Counted from the first letter of the stretch, positions 47,730 to 57,788 are shown. The stretch: DNA of 64,000 nucleotides from Cellulomonas terrae (GCF_007990265.1 NZ_BJWH01000004.1:62001-126000); one strand, 5' to 3'. Translations and numbers: made by a program. The notes: generated by a model from the sequence alone, not told the origin.

Positions 47730-48668
47730 TCAGCTCCCGGGCATGGGGCCGGAACGGCCGAGGGCACCGTCCCGCAGACCGCGCAGCAGCAGCGGGACGC
47801 GCCGCCGACGCGGTGCGACGGCCAGCACGTAGTAGACGGTGTACTTGCTGATCCACCACAGGTAGCCCCACCGCCACGCCGTCGGCAGCAGCGACGAGCG
47901 CACGAGCAGCAGCGTGTTGCGGGTCATGTAGTAGTTGCGGCCGACGGACTGCACGTGGACGGTGCGGTCGCGGCCGGGCACGGGCCGCGGGTCGTCGCCG
48001 AGCTCGTGCCGCAGGTCCGCACCGACGACGGCGTACAGCACCCAGCCCGCGCGCCGCGCGCGCACCCCCCACTCCAGGTCGACGTGGTCGATGAAGAAGT
48101 CCTCGCGCATGGGGCCCACCGACTCCAGCGCGCGGAGGTCGACCAGGCAGCCGGACGCGATGAGGAAGGCGACCTCGACGCGCGCGCCCGGCTCGGTCGG
48201 CAGCTCGACGCGACGCGGACCGAAGCGCTGGGCGGCGTACACGAACGGCGGCTCACCGTCACGGTCGTCCCGCGCGACGGCCCCCACGGCGCCGACCGGC
48301 CGGCCGTCGGGGGCGGGGGTCGCGAGCGCCCGCTCGAGGACCGCCACCATGTCCGGGGCCGGGACGGAGTCCTGGTCGAGCAGCAGGACGGCGGTGGCGC
48401 CACCCGCCGTCGCCCGCTCGACCCCCCGGTTCTGCGCTGTCGCGATCCCGAGGTTCTCGCCGAGCGCGACGACCTCGCCGTCCACCGCGGCGACGACGGT
48501 GCGCAGGGCCGCGAGCGTCTCCGGCGTGCTGCCGTTGTCGACGACGACGACCATGCCCACCTGCGGCGCGACCGCGTCGAGCAGCTCGCTCAGCGCCGCG
48601 ACGTCCGGGTGGTACGTGACGACGACCGCGGTGACGCGGTCCGGCGCGGGCGTGCGCGCCTCAGGCAC
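47730..48668 (-). CDS. GT2 family glycosyltransferase (rhamnosyltransferase-like)
   Basis: 312 aa with a GTG start that overlaps the rmlC stop by 8 nt. VVVTYHPDVAALSELLDAV, VVVDNGS, ENLGIATAQNRGV and LLLDQDSVP are typical of WbbL/RfbF-like rhamnosyltransferases. The C-terminal third carries hydrophobic helices near RNYYMTRNTLLLVRS. Coupling to rmlC supports a rhamnose donor. Confidence 0.87.
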   Translation of the reverse strand: MPEARTPAPDRVTAVVVTYHPDVAALSELLDAVAPQVGMVVVVDNGSTPETLAALRTVVAAVDGEVVALGENLGIATAQNRGVERATAGGATAVLLLDQDSVPAPDMVAVLERALATPAPDGRPVGAVGAVARDDRDGEPPFVYAAQRFGPRRVELPTEPGARVEVAFLIASGCLVDLRALESVGPMREDFFIDHVDLEWGVRARRAGWVLYAVVGADLRHELGDDPRPVPGRDRTVHVQSVGRNYYMTRNTLLLVRSSLLPTAWRWGYLWWISKYTVYYVLAVAPRRRRVPLLLRGLRDGALGRSGPMPGS

Positions 48669-49278
48669 CGAGCGTCGCGACGAACGACCGGACCGCGTCC
48701 CACGTCGGCAGCAGGCCCGCAGCCTCGGCCTCCGCCAGGGTCGGCGCCTCGGCGTCCTTCGGCGAGAGCAGGGGCGTCAGCGGGGAGCCGTCGCGGGCGA
48801 CCGTCGGCCAGTCGATGCCCAGCGCGGGGTCCAGCGGGTGGATGCCGTGCTCGCGGCCCGGGGCGTACGGCGCGGAGCACAGGTAGACGACGGTCGAGTC
48901 GTCCTCCAGCGAGATGAAGGCGTGCCCCAGTCCCTCGGCCAGGTAGATGGCACGACGGTCCGTGTCGTCGAGCAGCACCGAGTCCCACCGGCCGAACGTC
49001 GCCGATCCCACGCGGATGTCGACGACGACGTCCAGCACGGCGCCGCGGACGCAGGTGACGTACTTCGCCTGCCCCGGGGGAACGTCCGCGAAGTGGATGC
49101 CGCGCACCACGCCGGCGGCCGAGACCGACGCGTTGGCCTGCGCGAGGTCGAGCCGGTGACCGACCGCCTCCTCGAACGCCGCCCCGGCGAACCACTCGAG
49201 GAAGACGCCTCGGTCGTCGCCGAACTGGCGGGGGGTCAGCTCCAGCGCACCCGGAACGGTGAGCTCACGCACCTGCAT
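48661..49278 (-). CDS. rmlC: dTDP-4-dehydrorhamnose 3,5-epimerase
   Basis: 205 aa, ATG with an AAGGAGA ribosome site. Cupin fold with the family motif VVRGIHFAD (catalytic His) and VDIRVGSATFGRW. It epimerises C3 and C5 of dTDP-4-keto-6-deoxyglucose. It is divergent from rmlD, about 95 nt apart, and coupled to a rhamnosyltransferase-like gene. Confidence 0.94.
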   Translation of the reverse strand: MQVRELTVPGALELTPRQFGDDRGVFLEWFAGAAFEEAVGHRLDLAQANASVSAAGVVRGIHFADVPPGQAKYVTCVRGAVLDVVVDIRVGSATFGRWDSVLLDDTDRRAIYLAEGLGHAFISLEDDSTVVYLCSAPYAPGREHGIHPLDPALGIDWPTVARDGSPLTPLLSPKDAEAPTLAEAEAAGLLPTWDAVRSFVATLGA

Positions 49279-49361
49279 GGAATCTCCTTCGTCGTCATGA
49301 TCCGCAGGCCAGGGTACGGGAAGCCGGGGTCGCGACGACGAGCGGGGGTCGGTGCGACGGC

Positions 49362-49367
49362 TAGGGT
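49362..49367 (+). promoter_or_regulatory. -10 box of leaderless rmlD promoter
   Basis: TAGGGT ends 6 nt before the ATG at 49374. Confidence 0.6.
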
Positions 49368-49373
49368 TGGCCG

Positions 49374-50222
49374 ATGCGATTCGTTGTGGTGGGCGCCTCC
49401 GGCATGCTCGGTCAAGACCTCGTCCCGTTGCTCGAGCGGTCCGGTGAGGACGTCGTCGCGCTCGGCCGCACGGACCTCGACATCACCGACCTCGGTGCCG
49501 TCCGTGCCGCCGTCCAGGGGGCCGACGTCGTCGTCAACTGCGCGGCGTACACGGCGGTCGACGCGGCCGAGACCGCCGAGGCCGCGGCGTTCGCCGTGAA
49601 CGCGACGGGTGCCGCGAACGTGGCCCGGGCCGCCCACGAGCACGGCGCTCGCACCGTCCAGGTCTCGACCGACTACGTCTTCGACGGCGTCGCCTCCGAG
49701 CCGTACGCGGAGGATGCACCCGCGGCGCCCGCGTCGGCCTACGGGCGCACCAAGGCGGCGGGGGAGTGGGCGGTGCGGGCAGAGGCGCCCGACCACCTCG
49801 TCGTGCGCACGGCGTGGCTCTACGGTGCCCACGGCCCGTGCTTCCCGCGCACGATCGCGCGTGTGGCCGCCGAGCGTGGCGGTCTCGACGTGGTCGACGA
49901 CCAGGTGGGGCAGCCGACGTGGACCGTCGACCTCGCGGACCTCGTGCTGCGGCTCGTGCGCGCCGGCGCGCCGGCCGGGACGTATCACGGGACCGCGTCG
50001 GGCCGGACGTCCTGGCACGGGTTCGCGGGCGCCGTCGTCGGCGCCGCGGGCCTCGACCCCGCGATCGTGCGCCCCACGACGAGCGACGCCTACGTGCGGC
50101 CCGCACCGCGTCCGGCGTTCTCGGTCCTCGGGCACTCCGCGCTGCACGCGATCGGCATCGAGCCCATCGGCGACTGGCGGGCGCGGTGGGACGTCGCGTC
50201 GGCGGGGGTCCTCGGCGCCTGA
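49374..50222 (+). CDS. rmlD: dTDP-4-dehydrorhamnose reductase
   Basis: 282 aa. NADPH-binding GASGMLGQD, catalytic STDYVFDG and YGRTKAAGE (Tyr-x3-Lys), and the family segment VRTAWLYG are complete. It finishes dTDP-L-rhamnose. It is a single gene from a leaderless promoter. Confidence 0.95.
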   Translation: MRFVVVGASGMLGQDLVPLLERSGEDVVALGRTDLDITDLGAVRAAVQGADVVVNCAAYTAVDAAETAEAAAFAVNATGAANVARAAHEHGARTVQVSTDYVFDGVASEPYAEDAPAAPASAYGRTKAAGEWAVRAEAPDHLVVRTAWLYGAHGPCFPRTIARVAAERGGLDVVDDQVGQPTWTVDLADLVLRLVRAGAPAGTYHGTASGRTSWHGFAGAVVGAAGLDPAIVRPTTSDAYVRPAPRPAFSVLGHSALHAIGIEPIGDWRARWDVASAGVLGA

Positions 50223-50228
50223 CCCCGG

Positions 50229-51281
50229 TCAGAGCAGGCGGCGCGCGACCCGCCAGTAGGCCTGCAGCACCTTCTCGATGACGGCGCCGCCCGGCGGCAG
50301 AGGGAGCTGTGCGGCGTCGAAGGAGTCGGTCCACAGCGGTGCGAGGTCGCGGTCGCCCACCACGCGCGCGGCCTGCACGTCGCGCCGTCGCGCGCGCAGC
50401 CAGCCGACGTGGCCGAGCACCCACCACCGTGCCCGCCACCACTGCCGGCCCCAGCCCTGCGCGACCGCGACGGCCAGCAGCGCCACGTCGAACGCCAGCA
50501 GGGGCAGGGCGAGCAGGACCAGCGTCCGCGTCCCGTAGCAGGTCAGGACGAATGCGAGCCGGTTGCGGTCCACCAGGTACATCTTCAGGGGGCTGCGGCT
50601 GAACTCGTAGTGGTGGTCGGACACCGCGGTCGGGACGAAGCAGACCCGCAGCCCGCGCTGCCACGCGCGCCAGCTCAGCTCGAGGTCCTCGAGGTAGGCG
50701 AAGTACTCGTCGGGGAAGCCCCCGAGCGCGTCCCACACGGACCGGCGCACGGCCATGGTCGCGCCGGTGACGGAGGCCACGGTCGTGGGCTCGGTGTGCT
50801 CGGCCACGGGTTCGCCCATGTGGCCCGCCCAGGACAGCCCGAGGAGGTGGACCGGGTTGCCCACGGTGTTGACCAGGTCCGGGGTGGCCGCGAGGCGGAC
50901 GAGGCCGGACACCAGGCCGACACCCGGGTCGTCGAGGGCGCGGGCCAGCTCCACCAGCGCGTCCGGCTGGACGATCGCGTCGGAGTTGACGAGGGCCACC
51001 ACCGGCGCGGTCGTGCCGCGCACGCCGAGGTCGACGCCGCCGGTGAAGCCCAGGTTGTGGCTCGGGGTCAGCACCCGCACCCGCGGGTCGGCCAGGGCAC
51101 GGACCGCGTCGACCGAGCGGCCCGTCGCGCCGTTGTCCACCAGCACGAGCTCGAGCTCCACGCCCGTGGACGCCAGGACGGCGCGGACCGCCTCCTCGAG
51201 GTAGGGCTCCGCGCCGTACGCCAGCATGACGACCGAGAGCTCCCGGCGGTCGGGTGCGTCGGCCGGTCGGTCAGGCCTCAT
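50229..51281 (-). CDS. GT2 family glycosyltransferase
   Basis: 350 aa, ATG inside the end of the DUF2304 gene (11-bp overlap). SVVMLAYGAEPYLEEAV, LVDNGATG, SHNLGFTGG and ALVNSDAIVQPDALVEL show an intact GT2 catalytic domain. Two hydrophobic segments near residues 265-295 may anchor it. The acceptor is unknown. Confidence 0.87.
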   Translation of the reverse strand: MRPDRPADAPDRRELSVVMLAYGAEPYLEEAVRAVLASTGVELELVLVDNGATGRSVDAVRALADPRVRVLTPSHNLGFTGGVDLGVRGTTAPVVALVNSDAIVQPDALVELARALDDPGVGLVSGLVRLAATPDLVNTVGNPVHLLGLSWAGHMGEPVAEHTEPTTVASVTGATMAVRRSVWDALGGFPDEYFAYLEDLELSWRAWQRGLRVCFVPTAVSDHHYEFSRSPLKMYLVDRNRLAFVLTCYGTRTLVLLALPLLAFDVALLAVAVAQGWGRQWWRARWWVLGHVGWLRARRRDVQAARVVGDRDLAPLWTDSFDAAQLPLPPGGAVIEKVLQAYWRVARRLL

Positions 51282-51651
51282 CGTCGCCGGGCCGGGGTGC
51301 TCCGTCGGCCGCGTCCTCGAGCCGCGTCAGGCGTTCTCCGAGGATCGCCGTCTGCTCCGCGATGGTCCGCGTCTCCTCCTCGAGCGCCGAGATCTCCGTG
51401 CTCAGCTGGATCGCGACGAGCAGCAGGACCGCCAGGCTCGAGGCGAACAGCAGGTTCGACGGGGTCTCGACGCCGACGAGGTCCGACAGGCGGATCGCGA
51501 GCTGCGGGAACGCTGCGAGCACGATGATCGCCAGGGAGACGACGAGCCAGATGCCGGCGTACTTCTCGCGGAGCTGGCGACGTCGCAGGAGGTGCACGAC
51601 GAACAGGAGCGTGACGACCGACATCACGACCGCGAACAGGTAGCCGCTCAT
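51271..51651 (-). CDS. DUF2304 domain membrane protein
   Basis: 126 aa. Three membrane helices (about 3-20, 32-50 and 65-85) precede a coiled-coil tail (LSTEISALEEETRTIAEQ). DUF2304 proteins usually sit beside GtrB-like GT2 genes, as here, and may aid membrane localisation or flipping of polyprenyl-phosphate sugars. The ATG overlaps the stop of the upstream GT2 gene (ATGA). Confidence 0.85.
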   Translation of the reverse strand: MSGYLFAVVMSVVTLLFVVHLLRRRQLREKYAGIWLVVSLAIIVLAAFPQLAIRLSDLVGVETPSNLLFASSLAVLLLVAIQLSTEISALEEETRTIAEQTAILGERLTRLEDAADGAPRPGDDEA

Positions 51652-52397
51652 GATGCCGGCGCCAGGTGGTCGGGGGTCGCGAAGCGCGGGGCGGGCCGGG
51701 AGAGCGCGACGGCGAGCGCCAGGCCGGCGCGGCCGAGGAAGATCCCCGCCCGCCAGGGGCTGTGGGAAGGCTCGCCGCCCGCACGGGGGCGCATCTCGAC
51801 CGGGAGCTGGCGCACCGTCAGGCCCGCCCGGTGCGCGATGACGAGGGACTCGATCGTGTCGCCGAGGTACTCCGCCGGGTACTCGCGTGCGAAGAGCGAG
51901 ACCGCGCGGGGGCCGGAGAGCTTGAACCCGGAGGTCGTGTCCGTGAGCCTCGTGCCGACGAGCCGCGACAGCACCGTCGAGAGCAGGCGCATCGCCCACC
52001 GGCGCGGTCCGCGCGCTTCGTACGCGCCCGCGCCGGCGAAGCGGGCTCCGATGACCACGTCGGCCTCGGTGGCCTCGGCCGCAGCGACCAGGCGGGGGAT
52101 GTCCCGCGGGTCGTGCTGCCCGTCGGCGTCGCACTGCACGACCGAGTCGTAGCCGTTGACGAGCGCGAACTTGAAGCCGGCGCGCATCGCACCGCCGACG
52201 CCCAGGTTGATCGGGAGGTCGAGCACGCGGACACCGGACTGGCGGGCGACCTTGACGGTGCGGTCGGTCGAGCCGTCCGAGACGACGAGAACGTCGATCT
52301 CCGGCACGGCGTCACGCAGCTCCGCGAGCACCAGCGGGAGGGCGATCTCCTCGTTCCACGCGGGCAGCACGGCGAGAACTCGGTGGGGCGTGGGCAC
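51648..52397 (-). CDS. GT2 polyprenyl-phosphate glycosyltransferase (DPM1/GtrB-like)
   Basis: 249 aa from the GTG that follows TAGAGT by 7 nt. AVLPAWNEEIALPLVL, VVSDGSTDRT, the metal site CDADGQHDP and TDTTSGFKLSG match polyprenol-phosphate mannose or glucose synthases. No C-terminal membrane helices are present, so DUF2304 or the GtrA protein may provide the membrane part. Confidence 0.88.
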   Translation of the reverse strand: MPTPHRVLAVLPAWNEEIALPLVLAELRDAVPEIDVLVVSDGSTDRTVKVARQSGVRVLDLPINLGVGGAMRAGFKFALVNGYDSVVQCDADGQHDPRDIPRLVAAAEATEADVVIGARFAGAGAYEARGPRRWAMRLLSTVLSRLVGTRLTDTTSGFKLSGPRAVSLFAREYPAEYLGDTIESLVIAHRAGLTVRQLPVEMRPRAGGEPSHSPWRAGIFLGRAGLALAVALSRPAPRFATPDHLAPAS

Positions 52398-52404
52398 GGC
52401 CCAG

Positions 52405-52410
52405 ACTCTA
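52405..52410 (-). promoter_or_regulatory. -10 box of leaderless GT2 promoter
   Basis: TAGAGT on the minus strand ends 7 nt before the GTG at 52397. Confidence 0.5.
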
Positions 52411-52520
52411 TCCGACCGCCCGTGACGCTCGGGCGGGGCGTCCTGGGCAGCGTGGACCATGTGGGAGAATTGGTGCCCGTTCGCCGGTCGTGCTACCGGT
52501 CGCCGACGAAGGGACGCGCG

Positions 52521-54644
52521 TTGCGCGAGATCGCTGAGGACGTCACCGCCCCGGAACCCGCAGCAGTGGGCGACCGGCTCGACGTCGACCCGAGCGATCC
52601 TCCCCGCGGTCCTCGGCGACGTCGCGCGTGGGCCTGGGCGTGGGCCCTGCTCGCCGTGGTGGTCGTCGTCGGAGGTGTCGTCGCCGGCCTGGCCCAGCCC
52701 ATGGGCGCCGTCCGTGCGGACGTCACCGAGCACTTCGACCTGGCCACGCCGTCGGAGCCGGTCATGCCGGGCGAGCCGCAGACCTTCGAGATCCGTGCGG
52801 AGGAGGACCGGCTCAGCGAGGTCCGCGCCATCCTCGCGACGTACATGGGCACCATCAGCTGTCAGCTGGAGGCGACGCTCGACGACGGAGACCGCCAGAT
52901 CGCGACCAGCACGATCGAATGCGGCGCGATCCCGGACAACGAGCCGGTCACCCTGCTGCAGTTCGACCCGGTGGAGGACTCGGCCGGGACGACGTACGAC
53001 CTCACGCTCGCGGTGACGTCGTCGAGCGCGAACGGTCCGTCGGTGTGGGAGTCCACGCACGGCGTCGACTCCCTGATGACCTACTACGACCTCGACCGCC
53101 AGGGCGTGGACCGGGTCGGTCTGGTGCTGGACCGCATCGCCGACTACGCCCCGGCGTGGGGCACGCCCGTCGGGCTGGCCGTGCTGCTGGTCGTCGGCCT
53201 CGGCGCGATCGCGCTCCTGGTGGCGCGCCCGTCGTGGGGGCTCGTCGCGCTCGTGGTGCTCGTCGTGCTGCGGGGGCTCTTCTGGTCCGCGCTCGTGCCG
53301 CCCCTGCAGGGGATGGACGAGGGCGCGCACTTCGCCAACGTGCAGTTCATGGCGGAGGAGGGGCGGCCGACGGACCCGACCCCCGCCGAGCAGGAGCACG
53401 GGGCGTACTCGGAGTCGATGGAGGTCGCGTCCGGCGCGATGCACGTCTCGGCGCACAAGCCCACCGACCGGCCCGACTACGGCGACGAGGCGGTCGACGC
53501 GCTGGAGTCGGCGGACGCCGCGGTCGGCACCGACTCGGACGGGACCAGCCCGGCGGCGTCCTACCCGCCGGGGTACTACGGACCGGCGACGGCGTTCTAC
53601 CTCGTCGCGGTGGACGACACCGTGGCGCAGATCCAGTCGGTGCGCGTGTGGTCGGCCCTGCTCGGTGCCCTGGCGATCGTCTTCGCCTGGCTCTTCGCCG
53701 GCGAGCTCCTGCCCGGTCGACGCTGGGCGCGGGCCGGCCTGGTCACGGCGGTCGCCCTCCAGCCGATGCTCGCCCACCAGTTCGCGATCGTGAACAACGA
53801 CGCCTGGGTGATCGCGGCGGGCTTCGGCGCGCTGTGGCTCGGTGCCCGGCTCGTCCGGTCGGCGCGGGCGCCGTGGATCATGCTCGCCGCCGGTGCGGTG
53901 GTCGGCCTGGGGATGCTCGGCAAGCCCTTCGCGGCGATCGCGGTCTTCCCGGTCGCGATCGGCTGGTTGCTCGGCAAGGTGCAGCACCGGGTCCGGGACT
54001 GGCGGGTGCTCGTCATGGAGCCGCTGCTCGCGGGCGTCGGCGTCGCCGCGACCTACGGCGTGTGGTTGGTCGTGGCGAGGGCGCTCGGCATCGGCGCCGG
54101 GCTGGGCTTCCCCGCGCAGGAGGGCGGGTCACGGGACCTCGTCACGTACCTCGCGACGCAGTGGGACCCCGGGTTCCTGGAGTTCCGCGGCCTGTGGGTG
54201 ACCCAGTTCTGGGGGAACTTCGGCTGGGTCAACACACCCCTGCCGCAGATCGCCTACCTCGTGATCTGGTGGCTCTACCTCGCCCTCGCCGCCGCCCTGG
54301 TCGGCTGGCTCGTGGTGGTCGTCCGCCGGTGGCGGAGCCGTGACGACGAGGCACGCCGGATCGACCGGCTCATCACCCTCTGTGCCGGTTCGGGACTGCT
54401 CTCGTTGCTGGGCATGTACGCCATCGAGTACCTGTTCTTCGCCTCGTCGGGGCGGACGGACCTGCTCCAGGGCCGGTACCTGCTGATGATCGCCCCGGCG
54501 CTGCTCGCACTGCCCGTCCTGCTCGTCCAGCGGTTCGTCCCGCGACGGGCGGCGGCCACGGTCGCGGCCTGGAGCCTCGCGGCGCTGCTGGTCGTGCTGC
54601 ACCTCGTCTCGATCGGTGTCGTCGTCCGGCACTACTACCTGTGA
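52521..54644 (+). CDS. DUF2142-like multi-spanning membrane protein
   Basis: 707 aa from a TTG with GAAGGG upstream; a GTG at 52473 is an alternative. One membrane helix, an extracellular domain of ~130 residues, then about ten helices. The motif PLQGMDEGAHFANVQF in the first large loop is typical of DUF2142 proteins and resembles the acidic loop of GT-C transferases that use polyprenyl-phosphate sugars. It overlaps the next GT2 gene by 4 nt. It may be a GT-C glycosyltransferase acting outside the membrane. Confidence 0.8.
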   Translation: MREIAEDVTAPEPAAVGDRLDVDPSDPPRGPRRRRAWAWAWALLAVVVVVGGVVAGLAQPMGAVRADVTEHFDLATPSEPVMPGEPQTFEIRAEEDRLSEVRAILATYMGTISCQLEATLDDGDRQIATSTIECGAIPDNEPVTLLQFDPVEDSAGTTYDLTLAVTSSSANGPSVWESTHGVDSLMTYYDLDRQGVDRVGLVLDRIADYAPAWGTPVGLAVLLVVGLGAIALLVARPSWGLVALVVLVVLRGLFWSALVPPLQGMDEGAHFANVQFMAEEGRPTDPTPAEQEHGAYSESMEVASGAMHVSAHKPTDRPDYGDEAVDALESADAAVGTDSDGTSPAASYPPGYYGPATAFYLVAVDDTVAQIQSVRVWSALLGALAIVFAWLFAGELLPGRRWARAGLVTAVALQPMLAHQFAIVNNDAWVIAAGFGALWLGARLVRSARAPWIMLAAGAVVGLGMLGKPFAAIAVFPVAIGWLLGKVQHRVRDWRVLVMEPLLAGVGVAATYGVWLVVARALGIGAGLGFPAQEGGSRDLVTYLATQWDPGFLEFRGLWVTQFWGNFGWVNTPLPQIAYLVIWWLYLALAAALVGWLVVVVRRWRSRDDEARRIDRLITLCAGSGLLSLLGMYAIEYLFFASSGRTDLLQGRYLLMIAPALLALPVLLVQRFVPRRAAATVAAWSLAALLVVLHLVSIGVVVRHYYL

Positions 54645-55549
54645 GCGGGCACGAGCCGGCCGGCCCGCTGCGGACGGTCGCGGTGGTCACCGCGTACCGG
54701 CCGGGTCCCGCGCTCCGCGCGGTGGTCGCCGCGGCAGCGCCGCAGGTCGACGTCGTCGTCGTGGTGGACAACACGCCGGTCGGGACACCCGGAGCAGCGG
54801 AGGTCCTCGAGCCGTCCGAGGGCCTCGAGATCGTGTCGATGGGCTACAACTCCGGCCTGGCGGCGGCGCTGAACACGGGCATCGCGCGGCACCCCGACAG
54901 CGCGCAGGTGCTGCTGCTCGACCAGGACTCGTCGATCCCGCGCGACCTGGTCGAGCGCCTCGCCGACCGTCTGGGTGAGGACCCGCGGATCGGGGTGGTC
55001 GCGCCGGCCCCGTGGGACGCGGCCGCCGGTCGCTACCTGGACCCCCGGGCGAGCGGCCGCCCTGTCCTGGCCGACCTCGGCGCCGTCATCACCTCCGGCA
55101 TGCTGGTGCGTCGCGGGGTGCTCGACGAGGTGGGCGGGTTCCGCGAGGACTTCTTCGTGGACTGCGTCGACCAGGAGTTCTGCCTGCGCGTGCGCGCCGC
55201 CGGCTGGCGGGTGACCCAGGACCGGTCGGTGCTGCTGCCGCACGAGCTCGGTGAGACCCGATGGCACGGCTGGGGTCCGCTCCGGCTGCGCGCCACGCAC
55301 CACGCGACCTGGCGTCTCTACTGGATCGGCCGGAACTCCGCCGTGATGCTGCGCGAGCACGCGCGCTCGGAGACGGCCTGGTCGCTGCAGTGGGTGGCGA
55401 TCGTGGGGTACTGGGCGCTCACCATCGTCCTGTTCGAGCCGCCTCGGTGGGAGCGGCTCAGGACCCTGGCCGGGGGCCTGCGGGACGGTGCACGAGGTCG
55501 CGCGGTCCCGAGCCGCTACCGACCGCAGGGGCCGTCGACGCCCGGATGA
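54641..55549 (+). CDS. GT2 family glycosyltransferase (rhamnosyltransferase-like)
   Basis: 302 aa, GTG overlapping the DUF2142-type stop (GTGA). VVTAYRPGPALRAVV, VVVDNTP, YNSGLAAALNTGI and LLLDQDSSIP place it with RfbF/WbbL-type enzymes. It is similar in layout to the GT2 at 47.7-48.7 kb, including the helix RNSAVMLREHA. Confidence 0.87.
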   Translation: MSGHEPAGPLRTVAVVTAYRPGPALRAVVAAAAPQVDVVVVVDNTPVGTPGAAEVLEPSEGLEIVSMGYNSGLAAALNTGIARHPDSAQVLLLDQDSSIPRDLVERLADRLGEDPRIGVVAPAPWDAAAGRYLDPRASGRPVLADLGAVITSGMLVRRGVLDEVGGFREDFFVDCVDQEFCLRVRAAGWRVTQDRSVLLPHELGETRWHGWGPLRLRATHHATWRLYWIGRNSAVMLREHARSETAWSLQWVAIVGYWALTIVLFEPPRWERLRTLAGGLRDGARGRAVPSRYRPQGPSTPG

Positions 55550-55790
55550 GGTCCGCGGCTACCGCTCGTGCCGCTCGGCGCGCGTGGCGACACGCACGGA
55601 CGACGGGTTGTGAGGAACGTCACCGGTTCTCGGTACGGTTCGTGAACGGGTGGTCTTGCGCACCTGGAACACTTGTCGGCGACATCCGGACCGAACGCAT
55701 CGCGGCGTCCGTACCGGGCCCAGCCGCACCCTGTCCCTCATCGAGGCGACGCCTGTGCCGCCCACCGACACGACGGGCCGAGCGAACACC

Positions 55791-57779
55791 ATGACTGCCT
55801 CACCCACTCGCACGCCGGAGACCGCGGCGACCCCGCACGCGGACGGTGCAGGCGCCGTCCCGGGTGCCCGGGGGTGGCTCCGCCCGGTCCTCGTGGGCGG
55901 TGCCCTCGCGGTGGTCGTGGTGCTGGGTCGCGTCGCCGGAGTGCTCGACGGACCGGTCGGCCTGGTCGTGGCCACCGCCATCGTCCTGGCCGTGCCGACG
56001 TCACGCCTGCTCTCGCGCCGGATCGTGCTGGCGGTCCCGATCATCTTCGGGTGGTTCCCCCTGGTGGCGTGGCTGCACCTGCCCGTCGGGTCTCTCGGTG
56101 CGGTGACGATCGCCCTGGCCGTCGTCGCCGGAGCGCTCGGCGCCTGGGTGGCCCGGGCGCGCGGGCGGCTCGGTCTGGTCGTCCCGCGGCTCGCCCTGGT
56201 CGACGGCGTCCCGCTGGTCGCGCTCCTGCTGGCGGCCTACATGCTCGCCCCCTGGTTGCTGGCCCCCAGCGGCGGGTCGGCGGTGTCGATGCTCGCGAGC
56301 GGGTGGGACAACGTCGCGCACTTCAACATGGCGGAGATGATCCGGCAGCACGGCACGGTCGTCGCGCAGACGGCGCAGCCGGCCGACGGGACCTGGGCCT
56401 ACGCGCACTACCCGCAGGGCTACCACGCGATGACGTCGGCGGTGATGGAGCTCCTCGGCCCGGTCCAGGTGGGCGGACCGGCCCTGGAGGCCGTGCTCTA
56501 CGTGCACGCCCTCGGGCTGGTCTTCGTGACCGGGATCGTCGCCCTCGCGGCCGGGATCGCCGCCCTTCCGCCCCTGCGACGTCACCCCGGGGTCGCGCTG
56601 CTGGGAACCGGGCTGGTCGGCGCCGTGTTCCTCCTCGGTCCGAGCGGGTACGTCATCGTCGACGGCTTCCCCAACTTCCTGTACGCCTGCGTGCTGCTCT
56701 GCCTCGTCCCGCTCCTGGTCGTCGCGACCCCGCGGTGGACCGGCATCGTCGTCCTCCTCGCCCTGAGCGGCGCCCTCGTCGGCATCGCGCACAGCTGGGC
56801 GCTGCTGCTCACGATGGCGGCTCCCATGGCGGTCGTGATCCTCCTGCCGCTGCGCCGCCGGCTGCCGTCGAGCTGGCGGCACCGTGCCGCGATCATCGCC
56901 ATCGCCGTGGCGAGCGTGGTCGGCGTGGTGCTGGCCGTCCTGACGATCGAGATCCAGTCGATCGCGGCGATCATGCTGATCGGGGGTGGCATCTCGCCGC
57001 GCGGGCCGGCGGAGAAGTTCGTCATCGCGGCCTGGCTCGGCGCGGCCCTGGTGGCTCTCGCCCTGGTCGTGCCGCGCCCTCGCGGCGGTCACGTCCTGCG
57101 GGCGCTCGGGGTCGCCGTCGGTCCGCTGACCGGTATCGCCTTCACCGTGTGGATCATCGCCGTGCAGGCCGGGCACGAGGGCGCGGGCTACTACCTCCAC
57201 AAGTACGTCATCGCGCTCGAGCTGCTGATGGCGACCGTGGCGGTGGTGGCGGGCTCGCTCGCGCTCGCCCACCTCCACCGGCGCAGGAGGCTCGGTGTCC
57301 CGGTCGGGGTCGCCCTGGCCGCCACCGCGGGCGTGTTCGTGCTGGGGCTGTTCGGAGCGCCGACCACACCCCTGGCGACGAGCACAGGGCTCACCCTGGC
57401 GACCGGAGGGGTGGCGCGCGAGACCCTCGTCACGCGCTCGACGGCGCCCGCGCCGGGTGTGTCCGACCTGCTCGCCGCCGCGCAGCTCACCCGGGAGGTC
57501 GCGGGCCGCTCGGTCTACGTCCCGCTCGGTGCGGTGTTCGCCCACCCCGGGTCGATCGGGCAGTGGAACGCCGCGCTGGCCGGCCGGTGGGTCGACGAGG
57601 TGAACGCGCCGATCGGCACGATGCTCCGGTTCGACGTCGCGAGCTGCGACGACCCGCACTGGATCTACGGGATCGTCGCCAGCGAGCCCGACCTGACCGT
57701 GATCGTCCCGCCGGCATGCCTCGACGCCGCCCGGGCAGAGGTCGACGACCGGGACCGGGGCCGGATCCGCACCTGGTGA
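55791..57779 (+). CDS. DUF6541-like multi-spanning membrane protein (GT-C-like)
   Basis: 662 aa from the ATG; a GTG at 55755 is also possible, and neither has a strong ribosome site. About 13 membrane helices. The segment GWDNVAHFNMAEMIRQHG and the YPQGYHAMTS stretch resemble the catalytic loop of DUF6541/GT-C proteins. The C-terminal ~130 residues are extracellular. It may polymerise or decorate the glycan outside the membrane. Confidence 0.72.
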   Translation: MTASPTRTPETAATPHADGAGAVPGARGWLRPVLVGGALAVVVVLGRVAGVLDGPVGLVVATAIVLAVPTSRLLSRRIVLAVPIIFGWFPLVAWLHLPVGSLGAVTIALAVVAGALGAWVARARGRLGLVVPRLALVDGVPLVALLLAAYMLAPWLLAPSGGSAVSMLASGWDNVAHFNMAEMIRQHGTVVAQTAQPADGTWAYAHYPQGYHAMTSAVMELLGPVQVGGPALEAVLYVHALGLVFVTGIVALAAGIAALPPLRRHPGVALLGTGLVGAVFLLGPSGYVIVDGFPNFLYACVLLCLVPLLVVATPRWTGIVVLLALSGALVGIAHSWALLLTMAAPMAVVILLPLRRRLPSSWRHRAAIIAIAVASVVGVVLAVLTIEIQSIAAIMLIGGGISPRGPAEKFVIAAWLGAALVALALVVPRPRGGHVLRALGVAVGPLTGIAFTVWIIAVQAGHEGAGYYLHKYVIALELLMATVAVVAGSLALAHLHRRRRLGVPVGVALAATAGVFVLGLFGAPTTPLATSTGLTLATGGVARETLVTRSTAPAPGVSDLLAAAQLTREVAGRSVYVPLGAVFAHPGSIGQWNAALAGRWVDEVNAPIGTMLRFDVASCDDPHWIYGIVASEPDLTVIVPPACLDAARAEVDDRDRGRIRTW

Positions 57780-57788
57780 GCGCGGGCC